Shown here piece after piece: positions 40,101 through 52,600 of a DNA stretch of 64,000 nt. Each line of letters starts with the position of its first letter. Positions within the stretch are counted from its first letter, which is position 1. Source of the stretch: Balanoglossus misakiensis (Eukaryota > Hemichordata); the NCBI GenBank assembly GCA_040954595.2, contig CM082578.2, forward strand, positions 17,732,001 through 17,796,000. The letters run 5' to 3'. A model generated the notes under the pieces. The model was not told where the DNA came from. It saw only the letters and a list, made by a program, of their open reading frames with translations, and did not search any database. The translations under genes and the position numbers were made by a program.

Positions 40101-43100
40101 CCAGAGAAGTAGTGTCCCATCATGTATATTGTCAATCTGTTGTTGATTTGTTAACTGTATTAGCCTGTCAGTCATAAATGCTTCATGTAGTACATATTCT
40201 TGCATATGCATATATCATTGTGAGTTATATGTTTGTATATAAAGTACAGATGACTTGCATTCTTGTGTATATTACTACCAGATCAGTTTTGCTGAACCTG
40301 TCACAGTTGGCGACTGTTCAAACCCTAGACAAGGAAAACTTAAAAATAACTGAACCATTGTGGTCTAGTTTCAAGAGCAGAAAAACAAGAGTTCTGAAGT
40401 GAATTAATATTTTGTTGTCTCTGTCTCTGACACTCACAGACAACTGAAAGACGTCAACAAGAGACTTGCCACACTGAAAAGAGAACAAGCCACTCAGAAG
40501 AAGAAGAACGCACAGTTATTGGAAGCTGCCAGAAAACGGGAGGGTGACCTCAGTGACGATTCTCAACAGTTGCATGTAATGAAATGTTTCAATAATCAGA
40601 CAAACAATGCAATAATGTAGTTCTGTTAGAACAGACATGCCTGATATGATGTCTTTGCTATTTAGCTGGCAGGAGGCAGGCTGTCAAGTTTGACCCAATT
40701 TCATGATGTTCTCGTAAAAATGGTTGGTTAATTATTCTAATGAGAATTAAATGTTATAATATCAACTTGTACTTGATGTTGGTGAATGCCATGTTCTTCC
40801 AGCTTGACTCTAGATGGCACTGTCTCTATTTCAGGCCACACTCAACCAGAAAGACGATAGAATAGAAGAATTAGAAGAGGCTTTGAAAGAGAGTGTCAGT
40901 ATCACAGCTGAGAGAGAAATGGTGCTAGCACAACAACAAGCAAAACTCTCAGTGGTGGAGAAACAGGTATGATGTAAAGAATGGTGAGGGTGAAGTCTTT
41001 AAAAGTTGGATGGTTTCCTGTGCCAGCAGTTGGTTATTGGTGACCGCAAATACAGTAGCTGATTTTCTGGATTTTCTTCTGTCATGTACTGGTATACTCA
41101 GCCGTTTCTGAGCTCATAATTTCAGAATGCAGGGAGATGGTGCAACTTGTACATCTGCAGAGGCTAATCAGAATGACTTGTGGGTGTCTTGAGTTATGTT
41201 TACTAAGAATGTGTCCATCTTTTTTACAGTTGGAAGAAACTGTGAAGGAGAGAGACAATCTGAAGAAACATTTGTCGGCGACCAGTGCCAAACTGGCAGA
41301 CATCACCATGGCATTGAAGGACAAAGAAGCCAAGATGCAAGCTATGCAAGTGGAAAAGAGAAAACAATTGGCAGAAGTGCTGGAAATGAAGTGAGTCTAT
41401 GAGAACAACTGCATGTATATGCAATCCAGTCAGGGTTCAGTTCAGTCAGTGTCATAGTATCTACACATTGACACAGAGATAAACACCAGTACTACGACTC
41501 GTGTACTTGCACTGAAAATCTGCTAGCTTAACCCTTTCAACAGATAAAAACAACTTTGTGGGCATTTCGAGTTCTACTTTTCCCCAATCTCCTTCCCATA
41601 CTTTGTAACATAGTTTTAGTTCCCCAGCTATCTCTGCTGTCAAGTATTTGAGTTCTCAAATCTTAGTAAGCAGACTATGAAATCATTTTACTGATAAAAC
41701 TTGTTGGTATTGGATAAAAGTCAGAAATGGGCTGTCTACTCTTCACATAGCAAGAAAGCTGAAACATTCGTTTGTTGATAGAATCACGTCAGGTTTGATT
41801 TAAATGCCCATTATAAATGGTGAGGGACCACTTAAATATTTATAGCCTGATCAATCCTCAGTGGGACATGACAGAAGACTAATTTAATAAGCTGAATTTA
41901 CAGGAGGAGTATAAACACAGCAATTTTGTCTGCAATAATGAGTTATTACACAATAAAAATAAGAAATTACTTTTTAAATAACCTGTGGCATTTTTTACAG
42001 GCAAGAAGCTTTGCAGGCAGCTATATGCGAGAAGGATGCCAACATTGCCTTAATAGAGATGAGTTCCAAATCCCTGAAGAATGCCAGAACTGAAGAGGAA
42101 GTTCGAAGGCTTAAGAAGGAGAAGGACGAGTTGGTCAGACAACTCAAACAACAGGTGAGCTGTGCTTTTCTGGTTGCTAGTCAAGTTTTAGAAGAGAAGG
42201 GTTGAATATAGTTACAAAAGATGTGTCTCCTAGTGGAATCACAATGCTTAAATATCTTAACAGCTGTTGAACATGATAAAATTTCATTATGTAAATTTAT
42301 GGGCATGATGGACATCATATGAACCAGCCAAACAATAGTGAGAGACTGACCTTTAGAAATACCTTTTTGTGAAACATTTCAAGCAACCAGTGTTTGCCTC
42401 AAAGAAACTATCTCTGAGTAAAACACTGAACTGTTAGAACCAAATTGATCACATCCGGATGCCTCATGAAATTAATGTAAGCTTCAAATCTATAAATACA
42501 TATTACAAGGGAGCGTACATGGAAATGGTAGATTGATCTGAATTGATCCTAGCTTTCTACTTTTGATCCATATTGATTTTTTTTCTCATTTGTCCTTTTC
42601 TTCTTTCAGACTGAGAGACGCATGAAACTATTGCAGCAAAGCAGTGCCAACGGAGAACACAATGAGGTACAAAGTCCTTCTCCAGACCAGGTCTCTAGTA
42701 CTCTTTCCTTCCATTACTTCATTCCCTTAACTGTTCTACTCACTATACTCACCTCATCTATCCACTGTAGCACCCCCTGTGCTCTTGAATCTCTCTTCTC
42801 TCTCTCTATCTCTCTAAAAAAATAAAACTGTTTACAATAACATGTACAGTAGAATCTGCTCACTTCCCAACTGTGTATCTCTAGATCGCAGTCTAAATCT
42901 AGAACATCATGATCTTGATGACGTCTCAGTTTCAGAGTTTGATAATCATATTTCAGAGCTGTTGGCAAAGTTGTTTCCTATGAAGTGATATGATCATAAT
43001 ATATTCATAGTCATAGTTGGTCACTTAAAATGTATGTAATATAGTATTACCATTAGAAGTGAACATACCTGTATTATAGCATATTGTCACGTGTATTGTA

Positions 43101-44906
43101 ATGTGATGGTATTGTAATGTAATGTTCTGTGACATGGTTGCAGTGCACATGTAGAACTTGTACTCGGTTAACACAATGCCTATTAGTGTTAGCTAGGTAA
43201 AACTGCTAGGCTATGGCACCATTTTAAAATGTGTAAATAGTAGAAATCAACTGTCATTTGACATGGATTTAATGCATGTGCTTTTCATTGATATTGCCCT
43301 GTTCTCAGTTGTCACTGCAGGCAATGGGACGGCCATACCCTGGATATAATGATATATATTGTTAATGTAGCTGCTTACCAGATCTAGTGTTTAAATATTT
43401 TTTTAAGTAACTATTTTTTCGCCATTTCACAAGCTTGCTGAAATATGAATGCTATAGCCACCCCCCACCCCCACACAACAGTCACTGGTTCCTCCCAATG
43501 TAGTTGCCTTCATTTTCCTACTAATCACTGACTTGTTCATTTGACTAACTTGACATTGTATGATTGTGATGTACATGTATCTTGCATTCTTCTATAATTT
43601 CTTCTGGCATTTTATTCTTTGCAACATGATAGGATGTTAGAGCTCATAAGGTACATCTTCTGTCCTGACCTTTTTTGTTGTTGCATCTTTCATTTCACCT
43701 TCTTCATAAAAATACTCACATAATGAAGCGATCTTTTTGTCTTTGTGCGAGCTTCTTCTCACAACTAACACATTCTGCTCTTGTGACAGACAGGAATTCC
43801 CTCAGCCAACAGTAATTAATTTTCAAAGTAAAAGATTACATCGCCAAGATTTCATGCAGAATACATTCTCTTGTTCAAGAATATCTTGACACCAGCAATC
43901 TCATTCCTCTTATTTGTGTTTTATATCCTGATTGTGTTCACTTGAACACAATCAATTAGTTCCTTGATTTTCAATGTGCAAACGATGTGTTTGCATACTT
44001 CATCTACTTGTACCATTCTTTCTCTTGTATGTAGTGTGATAACATGTCTTTGAATGTGAAATTCTCACTTGGAAACTTACATTTGGGGATGTGAGTTATT
44101 CACTGATTAACACTACAGCCACCATTACTAATCTTGGAAGGAGTACAAAGCCTATTTGAATTATTAAGTGTGTCTGTCTGTGTATGTGAAGATGGATGTT
44201 TTTAGACATTGACTGATTTTATTGCTGTAAATAATGAGATATTATGTTTGTATGTACATGTATTTTATCACCTCCAAATAATGCATTTATCACAGTACAC
44301 AATCAAACCCGAATACCAGTAAACCTGAAAAATTTAAGTTGCAGAGATTATTGTATCTTATCTAAAAAAGACTGAGAAACTCGCGTACAAAGAGAATACA
44401 CAGGTTTCAGTGTGGAAGGAAAAGAGTACTTGAAGCAGTGCAACCTTATTTTCTTGGAATCATACATTATTTATTACCAGACAGTCTTTATAAGCCTTTG
44501 TCTTTTGTACAACAACATCAACCCCCGCAAACCACATCATCACACTTTAAAACATGGTCAAAATTAACAATGCATTTGGTACACCATATTTTACTCACAG
44601 TGGGATGTAAACTTCATGTAATTAGTCTCATGTTTATCCATAGACAGTAGATGGGGTTTATCACACATGTGTTTCTGCTTCCCAGAAAAATGAACAGGAT
44701 GAATCTGTTTCTCACGACCTGTCTCTAAGTGTAGGCTATCTACATCCTCATCACATGATATAATACTAGTATTATGATGTTTTGCAGAAACAATGATCAA
44801 GAACCAGTACATAAATTGTGGTGATCACAGTTGCCATGGTAACTCATCTTTTATTCCATATTTTGTCATCATTACACAGGATGAAGAGGAAGGGATCTGG
44901 GCATGA
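19185..44906 (+). CDS. ERC1: ERC/ELKS/CAST active-zone scaffold (RAB6-interacting/CAST family), 1032 aa, 15 constitutive exons, complete
   Basis: Exons: 19185-19961, 29301-29708, 31131-31244, 32626-32781, 33998-34165, 34334-34501, 36249-36527, 36687-36827, 39250-39446, 40440-40575, 40835-40966, 41230-41390, 42001-42154, 42610-42690, 44880-44906. Total 3099 nt with stop; phases agree throughout. ERC proteins are long coiled coils that organise the presynaptic active zone and cortical exocytosis sites, binding RIM, liprin-alpha, Bassoon-type proteins and RAB6. A serine/histidine-rich disordered N-terminus leads to the family signature KTFWSPELKKERALRKDE (223-240). The coiled coil follows, with hallmark segments such as ELFLLRKTLEEMELRIETQK, HSKFMK and SITAEREMVLAQ. 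A RAB11-FIP-type helix lies at about 945-1005 (LEMKQEALQAAICEKDANIA). The last eight codons, in their own exon, encode DEEEGIWA, the PDZ ligand for RIM. It is probably the single pre-duplication orthologue of vertebrate ERC1 and ERC2, so the symbol is approximate. Confidence 0.97.
19962..29300 (+). other. ERC intron 1 (9.3 kb)
   Basis: This is the largest intron in the window, between GTAATT at 19962 and a TTTTATTACAG acceptor at 29290-29300. It is strongly CpG-depleted: I see no CG dinucleotide at all in 20041-20400. I found no exon with family similarity inside it. A small inverted repeat (CATAGACA...TGTCTATG) lies near 20217-20242 and an AAAT run near 22027-22043. Vertebrate ERC genes also have very large 5' introns. 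Regulatory content is plausible but not shown. Confidence 0.6.
35127..35189 (+). CDS. Candidate alternative ERC exon 6b (63 nt, 21 codons), duplicate of the 3' end of exon 6
   Basis: The segment encodes LTDMKNMVDIKDRKINIFQIK. It aligns without gaps to the last 21 residues of exon 6 (VTELREMLDIKDRKINVLQRK), with 12 of 21 identical. It is preceded by a pyrimidine-rich tract ending TTTGGAG, followed by AAG|GTGACT, and is phase 0 at both ends like its neighbours. Inclusion after residue 597 would add exactly three heptads to the coiled coil. In the core DIKDRKIN, six of eight codons differ from exon 6 only at silent positions, which points to selection on the protein. An alternative acceptor 42 nt upstream (CTCCAG at 35079-35084) would also keep the frame. 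Expression is not shown. Confidence 0.7.
35276..35289. promoter_or_regulatory. RFX/X-box-like palindrome in ERC intron 6
   Basis: GTTGCCATGGCAAT is nearly the ideal X-box palindrome bound by RFX factors. It lies 87 bp downstream of the donor of candidate exon 6b. Binding is inferred from the motif only. Confidence 0.35.
38940..39120. mobile_element. MITE-like palindromic element in ERC intron 8, hAT-type 8-bp target duplication
   Basis: Perfect 18-bp terminal inverted repeats TAGACTCTCTCACAGCCC (38950-38967) and its complement (39095-39112) bound a 163-bp element. Its exact centre is the palindrome CCATATGG (39028-39035). An 8-bp direct repeat, CCACAATA, flanks it at 38940-38947 and 39113-39120, with two extra A bases on the left. 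An 8-bp target duplication suggests a non-autonomous hAT-like element. It has no coding capacity. It sits about 130 bp upstream of ERC exon 9. Confidence 0.7.
39889..39912 (+). CDS. Candidate ERC microexon 9b (24 nt, 8 codons)
   Basis: It lies between exon 9 (ending in phase 2 at 39446) and exon 10 (40440). It is flanked by a pyrimidine-rich acceptor ending TTACTAG and a consensus donor GTGAGT. Inserted, it keeps both phases and changes IAELEG|QLKDVNK to IAELEG|KLKGDLEG|QLKDVNK, repeating the LEG end of exon 9. I recall that vertebrate ERC proteins differ by a short optional insert at this same place (after AELE, before KDQNKK). Splicing is inferred, not shown. Confidence 0.55.
44830..44843. 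promoter_or_regulatory. RFX/X-box-like palindrome just upstream of ERC exon 15
   Basis: GTTGCCATGGTAAC matches the RFX consensus GTNRCC(N)RGYAAC. It lies 37 bp before the last ERC exon, inside the intron. Motif evidence only. Confidence 0.35.
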
Positions 44907-47900
44907 AAATTAAAATCATGCTTGCATTGGGTAAATTGCTTTCTCTGTCTTTGCATGTTCACTTTCCTTAATATGTCGGTTCTGAGACAAATGAATGCTG
45001 TAGTCTAACTGTAGGGGGCGCTGTGTGGTGTGTGTGTGTTACATGTAAATGTATTCATGTATTGTATGGCAGTGGGACTGTGATCACTGCAGTGTGAGGT
45101 GTTGGTCTTGGAAAGCTTTTGGTGACCGATAATCATCTCAGAAATCCTGCACAACAACCCGTTTTCTCACCTACTCATTTCAAACTGTCACCTCTGCTAC
45201 ACACAAACAATGGCTCGGCCTGTCAAATGGAACAAAATCAATCGCCGCATCCATGCTGATTCACCTGTACACTGATATTGATCATCATTTTCGTACATGT
45301 CGTTTATCTTCACTTTACCCTACCTGTCACTCTCATTAAATTTATTCCTCGCCTTTCATGTAGTTCACATCATTTGAGCATTTTGATATCGCCTATTCGT
45401 CACGAACAAGTTCAACAGTTCCATATACACATCCACTAACACACAAATCCCACCATCAATGTTTTATTTAAGGCACTAACACATTTTCCCCATATACTAA
45501 TATTATCAATTCATGTACTGTGAATGGAAGTACAAATGTTTCATGTATTTGCAGACACGAAGTCCAAACTACATACATACATACATACCCATGACAAAGA
45601 CAGACAGACAGACAACAAACTAGAAGAAAGGCACACAGACATATGCGTACATGCTCATAACCCACATATCAACAAAGACTAAGTTTTGTCAACAGCTTTT
45701 CCCAGTAACATTTCTTCCAAGAAACCCCCAACCCTTCAGTTAAATTAACCCTCAACTATCTTCTTTCAGTGGAAACACGCTCGAGTAGATGTGTGATGTG
45801 CAATTTGTAATTACATGTATATTGATGTTTTGTGTCTTTAGTTTGCCCTGTCAGTTGTGTTCTGCCCAATACACCCATGGTAATCAAATCCCTACATGTT
45901 TTCTTGCTTGCTGTTCCATTGCAAATGATAGAATTTGATAAAACTGATACACAGTTGTTAAAATTATCATTTGGGTTAATTTTAGCATTTAGCCGTCTAC
46001 CAAGAAGATGCTATCAACGAGTAGTTTATGTTATGACAGAACAAAATTGTAAATATGTCTTTTGTTGTTTTGTTTACAGCAAATGGAAATGTTGTTTAAT
46101 ATTGCTTTGGACAGTGCGGTTAGGTGAAGACTGAGAACATCTCGGCCGTTAATTGGAATGAAGGATGTGGAACCCCTGTGTGCCCACTGCCGTATGCAGA
46201 TGCGTCAGCTGATCTTTCTGGGTGTATCAACACTTGATGAACACGCATTCAAAGTGTCTGCAGAGTTCTTGTAAATAGAGAGAAATGGTGTATTGTCACC
46301 TACAGGCCTATGTTTGGCTTGTCTCAGAATGCTGCACAGACTGGCCAGAAACACAGCACATGTGATATAAATTTGGCCGTCTTGCTAGTTTCATAGGTAT
46401 AGTTGTATCTTCCAAAAAATAGAGCATTTTAGTATAGAATAGAAGTGCAGAAAAAAAACTAATGTCAGAATGATTACAGCTTTTACCACAGAATGGTGTT
46501 CTTTTTTCAGAAATAAATGAGTATCGTCATATCCTGCCATCAGCATACAAGTCCCACCAATGAAAAAATGAAATGGTGTGTAAAGGACCATGCAATGTCT
46601 AAACCCAAATTAAAATTCGAAGTTGACTTGTACTGAACCTTTAGCGTGCACTGTGCAATTAGAATGAACTCTTGTTTCAACACATTCAGAAACCACCGTG
46701 TAAGTTAAATAGAACAGATTGCATTTTTGTACATAAGATTATACGGGTAGAAAGGATACATGCAGACTCAACAACTTTGACAAGGTGTTCCCCGTAATGA
46801 TGTCGTACTTCCATGGTCATTGCCATATGACTAAAACTCAAAATTGTCTGTCTTCTCCCACATAAGTTTGCAAGTTTTCAAACCGCACGCACTTCACCCC
46901 AGATTCCATTCACAATCTTTTTTAAACTTAAAGGTTATTTATCCAAAAAGGTTTAAAAATGATAGCATTTCAAAAGCAAAGTTGTTCATAAGTTTTAGTG
47001 CAAAATGCAGTGCACATTGTTCTGTGCTGGGCATCATTAAGCATTTGTTCAAATCAGAAAATGTCCTTTCCAATGTAGACTTTTCATGGATGTTATCATT
47101 GTAGTGTTTCTGTACCTTCCCAATGGATGCAAGAATTTGGATTCTGGAAGGGCTAAAATTGACAATTGCCTCAGTATAGCTGATAGAGGGCAGTGTTCCC
47201 AAATGACATTTTGTCTACTTGTCCTGAATGTATCAGGTCACAAGTACATGTATGATATTGACAGCTTGGAATTTAGACATTCACTAAAAAATATTGCTTT
47301 AGTCGCTTTCCCCAAGTCAAGTCTGTTTGGTATCCTTTTCGTCAACTTTTCCAGTATGTGCCTACTAATTGTAGAAATAGATAATGAAATGAATCGCACA
47401 AAATCAATGATTTTTACTGGCTTTTCAAGGCTCTGTATACTTGTTTTGAGTGATAGTGGGAACATTTTTTGCTCATCACTTGCACTGTTTCAAAACTGGA
47501 TTAATACATTTTTGGTACATTAGGATGTGATGTTCTGTGCAGATGAACAGAAAAGTCATGTTGTGATATGTTTTGTACAAGGATGAAAACTGCATTTGTA
47601 TATTCCTGTTGGCTGCAAACGGATCTGGGAAATCTTGCCAGATGCATGATGGAACAGTGACAAACTTGTTTAACATGTTGTACACTGTTGTCATTCCAAT
47701 AGAGTCAAAATTCCCAATTCCATTGTGATCCTGTTGTTACCCAGGTTTTGTTCTGTATGTAACATTTATTTGCATGTGAAGGCAAACTTTTCATTCAATG
47801 CCGACATGACATCCTAACAATCTCCTAATCAATTGAATTTAAGGGAATCACCCCCTTTCATATTCCATCCTTTTGGGGCCCATATCAACCCATAAGGGAG

Positions 47901-49600
47901 GGAAGGAGAACAAGTGATGGAAGAGCAGGGAAGTTGTTGTACATATCTATTCCTGATGAAGTGAAGTGTAGTCTAATTATTGATATTCTGTAGTGACAGT
48001 GGTAGATCGAGAGAATAAGCAAGCACACAGTCACATAGACACACACACACACCAACACACCCACACACACACATACATTGTTAAACCAATTTCAATATTA
48101 TTGTGATCAGTCTACATTATAGTTATGTGGATAGATGAAAGATTAACTTGAGATTTTTAAACATGTTTTAAGACAAATTTTTGAGAAACTTCAGCAATAC
48201 AATCACATTATGCCATTACATTCACAAATATTGTAAGCATTTGAAAGCTCATTATAACTTGCCATTCAGATTTGTTTTAATTTTATTAGTCGATATATTT
48301 CAAAATAGTTTATGTGAACAACCACATTTTTTCTAAGTTATGAAACTTTTTGGTCCCAATGAATAGACCGGTCTACTTTGACAAGAATTATAAATAGTGC
48401 AACTATACAGTGCCTAAAGTGTCATTCAAAAACGATCTTTGTAAAAAGGGCCCCATACTTATCTTATGGAAGTGTAAATCTTTTGATGGAATTCATCTCA
48501 GTATTTTTAAGGGTTATACTTTTGTTCTCTGGGGTAGTTTGGTGCAATTTCAAAACAGTTTGACAGATGAAGAATCAGTTTTGACTTACTTGATAAAACA
48601 ATGTATTTCTTCAAAAGCAAAAGCAACAACAAAATTTAAATTTCACAAAGTATGTCACTGCGAACGATTGGGAACTTCTAAATCCTTTCCCCAGCTATCA
48701 TTGGAATATGTGCATAGAGATCATGTTGAACCCATTCTGTGTTTTACCATAGTGTTGATGACTTGCCTCCTGGACTGGTGTGACAACTGTCCTTAAAATT
48801 AGCAGTAAGACAGAATTCACTTTTGTTTCCCAATAGTTTTTGCTCCTTAGCTTCACTTGAATACTTTCTCCGTGCAATCTACCCATGGAGTTCATAAAAA
48901 AATGTTATTTTGTTATTGAAAAGGGGTTTGGGGAATAGTTTCACAAAGTGCAGCTGGTTTTGGGTGTTTGAGAACACACACCCCTATAGAGTATTGAATT
49001 AGACTGAGTGTGCTTGTTGTTTGTAGTAATAAACAAGAGGAAGAAACCATTCAGTGAAGTGTATGGGGTGGGCAGTGATTTTCAAGGCAGAACAAAATTT
49101 GTAGCGTCAACAGGTTCTACGCCTTTGGGTGTAAAGAAAATCTCAATTCATAGCAAGTGCAATTACCAGACTTTCTGAAATATTAGAGACGCCTGTTATG
49201 ATCTTGTGAAATTTACATTGCTTTTAAAGGTTTAACTTTTATTGCAGAGTATAGTAAATTTCTACAATGCTTAACAACTCATAATTTAATTAATAATGCA
49301 TATTATATAACTTTTTTTGAGTAGTGTTGATTTCAAACTTATTAGCATTTGTTCCATTGACTCTGTCCAAGCTAATCATAAGTATAGCCCAAGATTTGTC
49401 ATGTGTTCTTTATTTCCAACTTTTGCCATCATGAATTTGTGTTGTTTTGTATATTTTGTAATCTACAGTGTTATTTCCTGACATGTTTTCATATTTTTCA
49501 ACCAAAACCTTCACTTGAGAGAAGCTGTTGGGTTGCCAAAAAGTGTCTCTCCATTTTGTTTTGAAATAAAGGTAATGAGACTGAAGATCTCATTGTCAGT
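44907..49600 (+). other. Probable ERC 3' UTR and downstream flank
   Basis: This AT-rich, CpG-poor tract follows the ERC stop codon and contains no coding exon I can support. AATAAA signals occur at 46512-46517 and 49565-49570. The base composition changes to CpG-rich soon after the second, which suggests that the transcript ends near there. Minor repeats are ACAT and ACAG runs (45578-45615) and a CA run (about 48041-48074). The UTR end is uncertain. Confidence 0.4.
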
Positions 49601-52600
49601 AGCATTTATTTGATGAATCGGTATGGACGCAATTGTACCTTACGGGTGATGGATTTTTTTGAAAGAAGTATAAAGAAAACCGTCTGAGATGAACAGTCAA
49701 CAGCGACATCTACAGTTGGACAAGGCAGACTACACATTAGGGTTTGGGTGCCTACCGGCGGCCTTTTTCCACAGACAAGCTACTCTGACGCCACGCCGTC
49801 AGCTGCGTCCCTGTGGTAATGTCTCGCTTTAACCCTCCTCCAAAACGCAAAACTGTTTTCTATCCATAACTTCAAGCAACTCAGAAAATCTGGGTTCATT
49901 TTTTCTTGCTTTTTTCGTGGGCGTGGCGCGTCGCCTCCAGTCAGGTACAAGTATACAGTGAACTCGACTGAAAGGAAAGTCTCGTGATAATTCTGGCTCA
50001 TAAAAAAAATACTTGATCAGGTTTGTGTTGAAGACCCTAGATCTGGGCTTAGGGGTTCAACTTTTGTGATTCAGAATTTTTTTTTATCTAACTTTCTCTT
50101 TTATATCAAATGCAAACTCTGGCTTCGCTCGTAGGATGCTGATCAGGCATGCGGAAATGCAATTATAATTCCAATGACATTAAAGATATTGATTTCTTCG
50201 TTCTAGTTTCTCTCTTTCACCTAAGAAAATATGGAACCGAAATGTTTGAAAGTTGGCGTGGGAATCTTGATAGGTGGAGTGAAAAGCATCCAGTTTGCCA
50301 CGGGTTACTCCAGCTTACAAAGTCCCCCGATGCAATTTCATCAAAAGCCGCATTGACTGCAAAGGGAAACGTCGGCTAGTCTGGTTCTAGGGGGTTAGGT
50401 AATGTTAACAACTTAGCGGAGATAGTATTTCATCGAATCGCCCGGATTAGCTACGTTTCACTTGGGGTTCTGTAAGCATGCAGACAGCACATTGGCTGAG
50501 ACCGACATTCTTGGGCCGCGGTGCAAGCATATTAAAGACCGTTTTCTGAATAAAGTCAGGAGACTTAACGACCTTAATCCAACTCGCAGCCAATCGAGCA
50601 TATCGTTTAAACAGTCCAAGACCCCCTTCACACGAATTGCATGACTGCGTCCGAACATATAAGAGCCGAATATTTTAAAATGATAGGAGTAAAACAGAAG
50701 GGGAGGGTACATTTTTAAAATTTTTAAGGCGTTATATGTATTTGAAAATTAATTTGAGTGATATGAATAAATGATCAAATACTGAAAAGAAACTGATGAT
50801 AAGCTGTGAACGACCACTGTGTCCCGCCGGCGCAGGAGGGAGTTCATGTCTTTCCCTCAGACCAAAATTAATAGTTCAAATCAACAGAGAATATTAAACA
50901 AACTGACTTATGCATGAGAAAAGTTACAGGAATTTTACCGTGGCTATTCAGCAGTGATTTAACTAGTCTGCGCATGCCCAAAAGAGGATATATTTTACTG
51001 TTTTCATTGCAAACTCAGTTGAGTAATTCGGTGTGGGGAACTTTCAAGACCTTCGGTTGTTTTATAAACTGTGAGTTCAAAAAGTCTGGATATTTTAATC
51101 GATAAATTGTACAAACATATGCGAACACTAAAAGCTTATTTTAAAAGGCCTGTAACACAATCTGGTGTCCCTCTTTCTCCATTAGCCGGAATAAGTAATA
51201 AATTCTACAACTCAGAAATAGATGAGTATGCAGTTTTTGTTCACCATATGACCGATCTGTTTATCTTGTCCTCTGTAATGTCACAAAGTGCAGGTGTTAG
51301 CACGTGGAGATACTTGGTTTCATCCAATAACTCAACTCCGGATGAGGTATTCCGATACCGGCACCCCACTACCCCCCCCCCCCTTTTTGGCGAATCACGC
51401 TTCCCCCATTCAAGAAACGATATACCCATGTTGCGAATAGCTCAGGTGGTGTCAACAAGTTTGTTTGGGGTCCCCGGCGAGAGGGCACCTGCCCCATGCG
51501 TGGGTGAGCAGTCTGATAGTTAACCTCTGAGCCACTCGCGTAATTGTCAAGTTTGCCGCGCGATTCGCAGCAACGATCAGCAACACACTGTATCATGTAG
51601 CGGCGGGTAACCATATCTTTCTGCGAGTTTAGCACAAAAACTCGACCGTATAATTAAATGTATTAGATTACTGGAGCCCATTCATTCCACTTCTTGTGAG
51701 GGGTTTAGCGCAGGCGACTCTCTACTCGGGTTCTCAGTTTTAAAAGTAGATAGGACGTTTTAAGACTTTAAACGGACGGGAATGTACCTGCGTTTGGATT
51801 TCAATTGACATTGGACCAACAAGGACTCAACTTGTGCACTTACGTTTTTATCGCCGCCGTCTCCCACCAAAAAACCACGTGAACATTATAACCCAGCAAG
51901 TTATGTTCATCGAGGAATATGATATAGGATATTCTTAAAAAACGGATAACTTCCAGAGGTGGAGCGAGAGGATAATCCTTCGTTTGTTGGTAGACGGGTG
52001 AGTACTTAAAGGAACACCTATTCTTCTAAAGTCGCATCTAAAATACACCACCGCCGTTTGGAGAGTTTATACCTTTTGAACGTTTGATGGCAAATTATTC
52101 TTGTTGGTAAGTGTGTCGTGTTTTCTGTTGCGACCGCAGTCGGGTCATTCTCTCTTCTATTGGTCTTTGTTTGTCGAGTTCCTCACTATATATACATGTA
52201 TGTGGTCGCCCAGGTTTTGTCACCAAGATATGACATTTATTTCTTTCATCAAGCAACCAACCGATCAATTTAACAATTTGTAGATTTTTTTCGGGGCACT
52301 GCCCTGGACTAGTTGTGACGTTCTCGAAGCACGTCACACGAGCGGCGGTGGAACACAGCGGTAGGATTGACTTACTAGTTTGGTTGACCGTTTACCTCCC
52401 TCCCAGGACACTCTGACATCTAGGCCGTATCTGATGCCTAATTAATTGGCAACGCGATACCGGATTCTCACAAATTGTTAATTGATGTGCAATGTCCATC
52501 TCACCTACCACTAGCAAAAAATAATACTAACCGGAATATCTGTGAATATTTATAGGGTTCATCCTTGAATCGAATGATACAGTATACGAGTGTTTTATAA

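Noticed and set aside
42691-42822. Read-through of ERC exon 14 giving a hydrophobic C-terminus
   Set aside because: Splicing to the exon at 44880 gives the conserved DEEEGIWA end. The read-through is intron sequence.
51071-51523. Plus-strand open frame of 150 codons in the gene-poor region
   Set aside because: It contains a C run and low-complexity stretches, with no recognisable domain or splice context. The length is plausible by chance in CpG-rich DNA.
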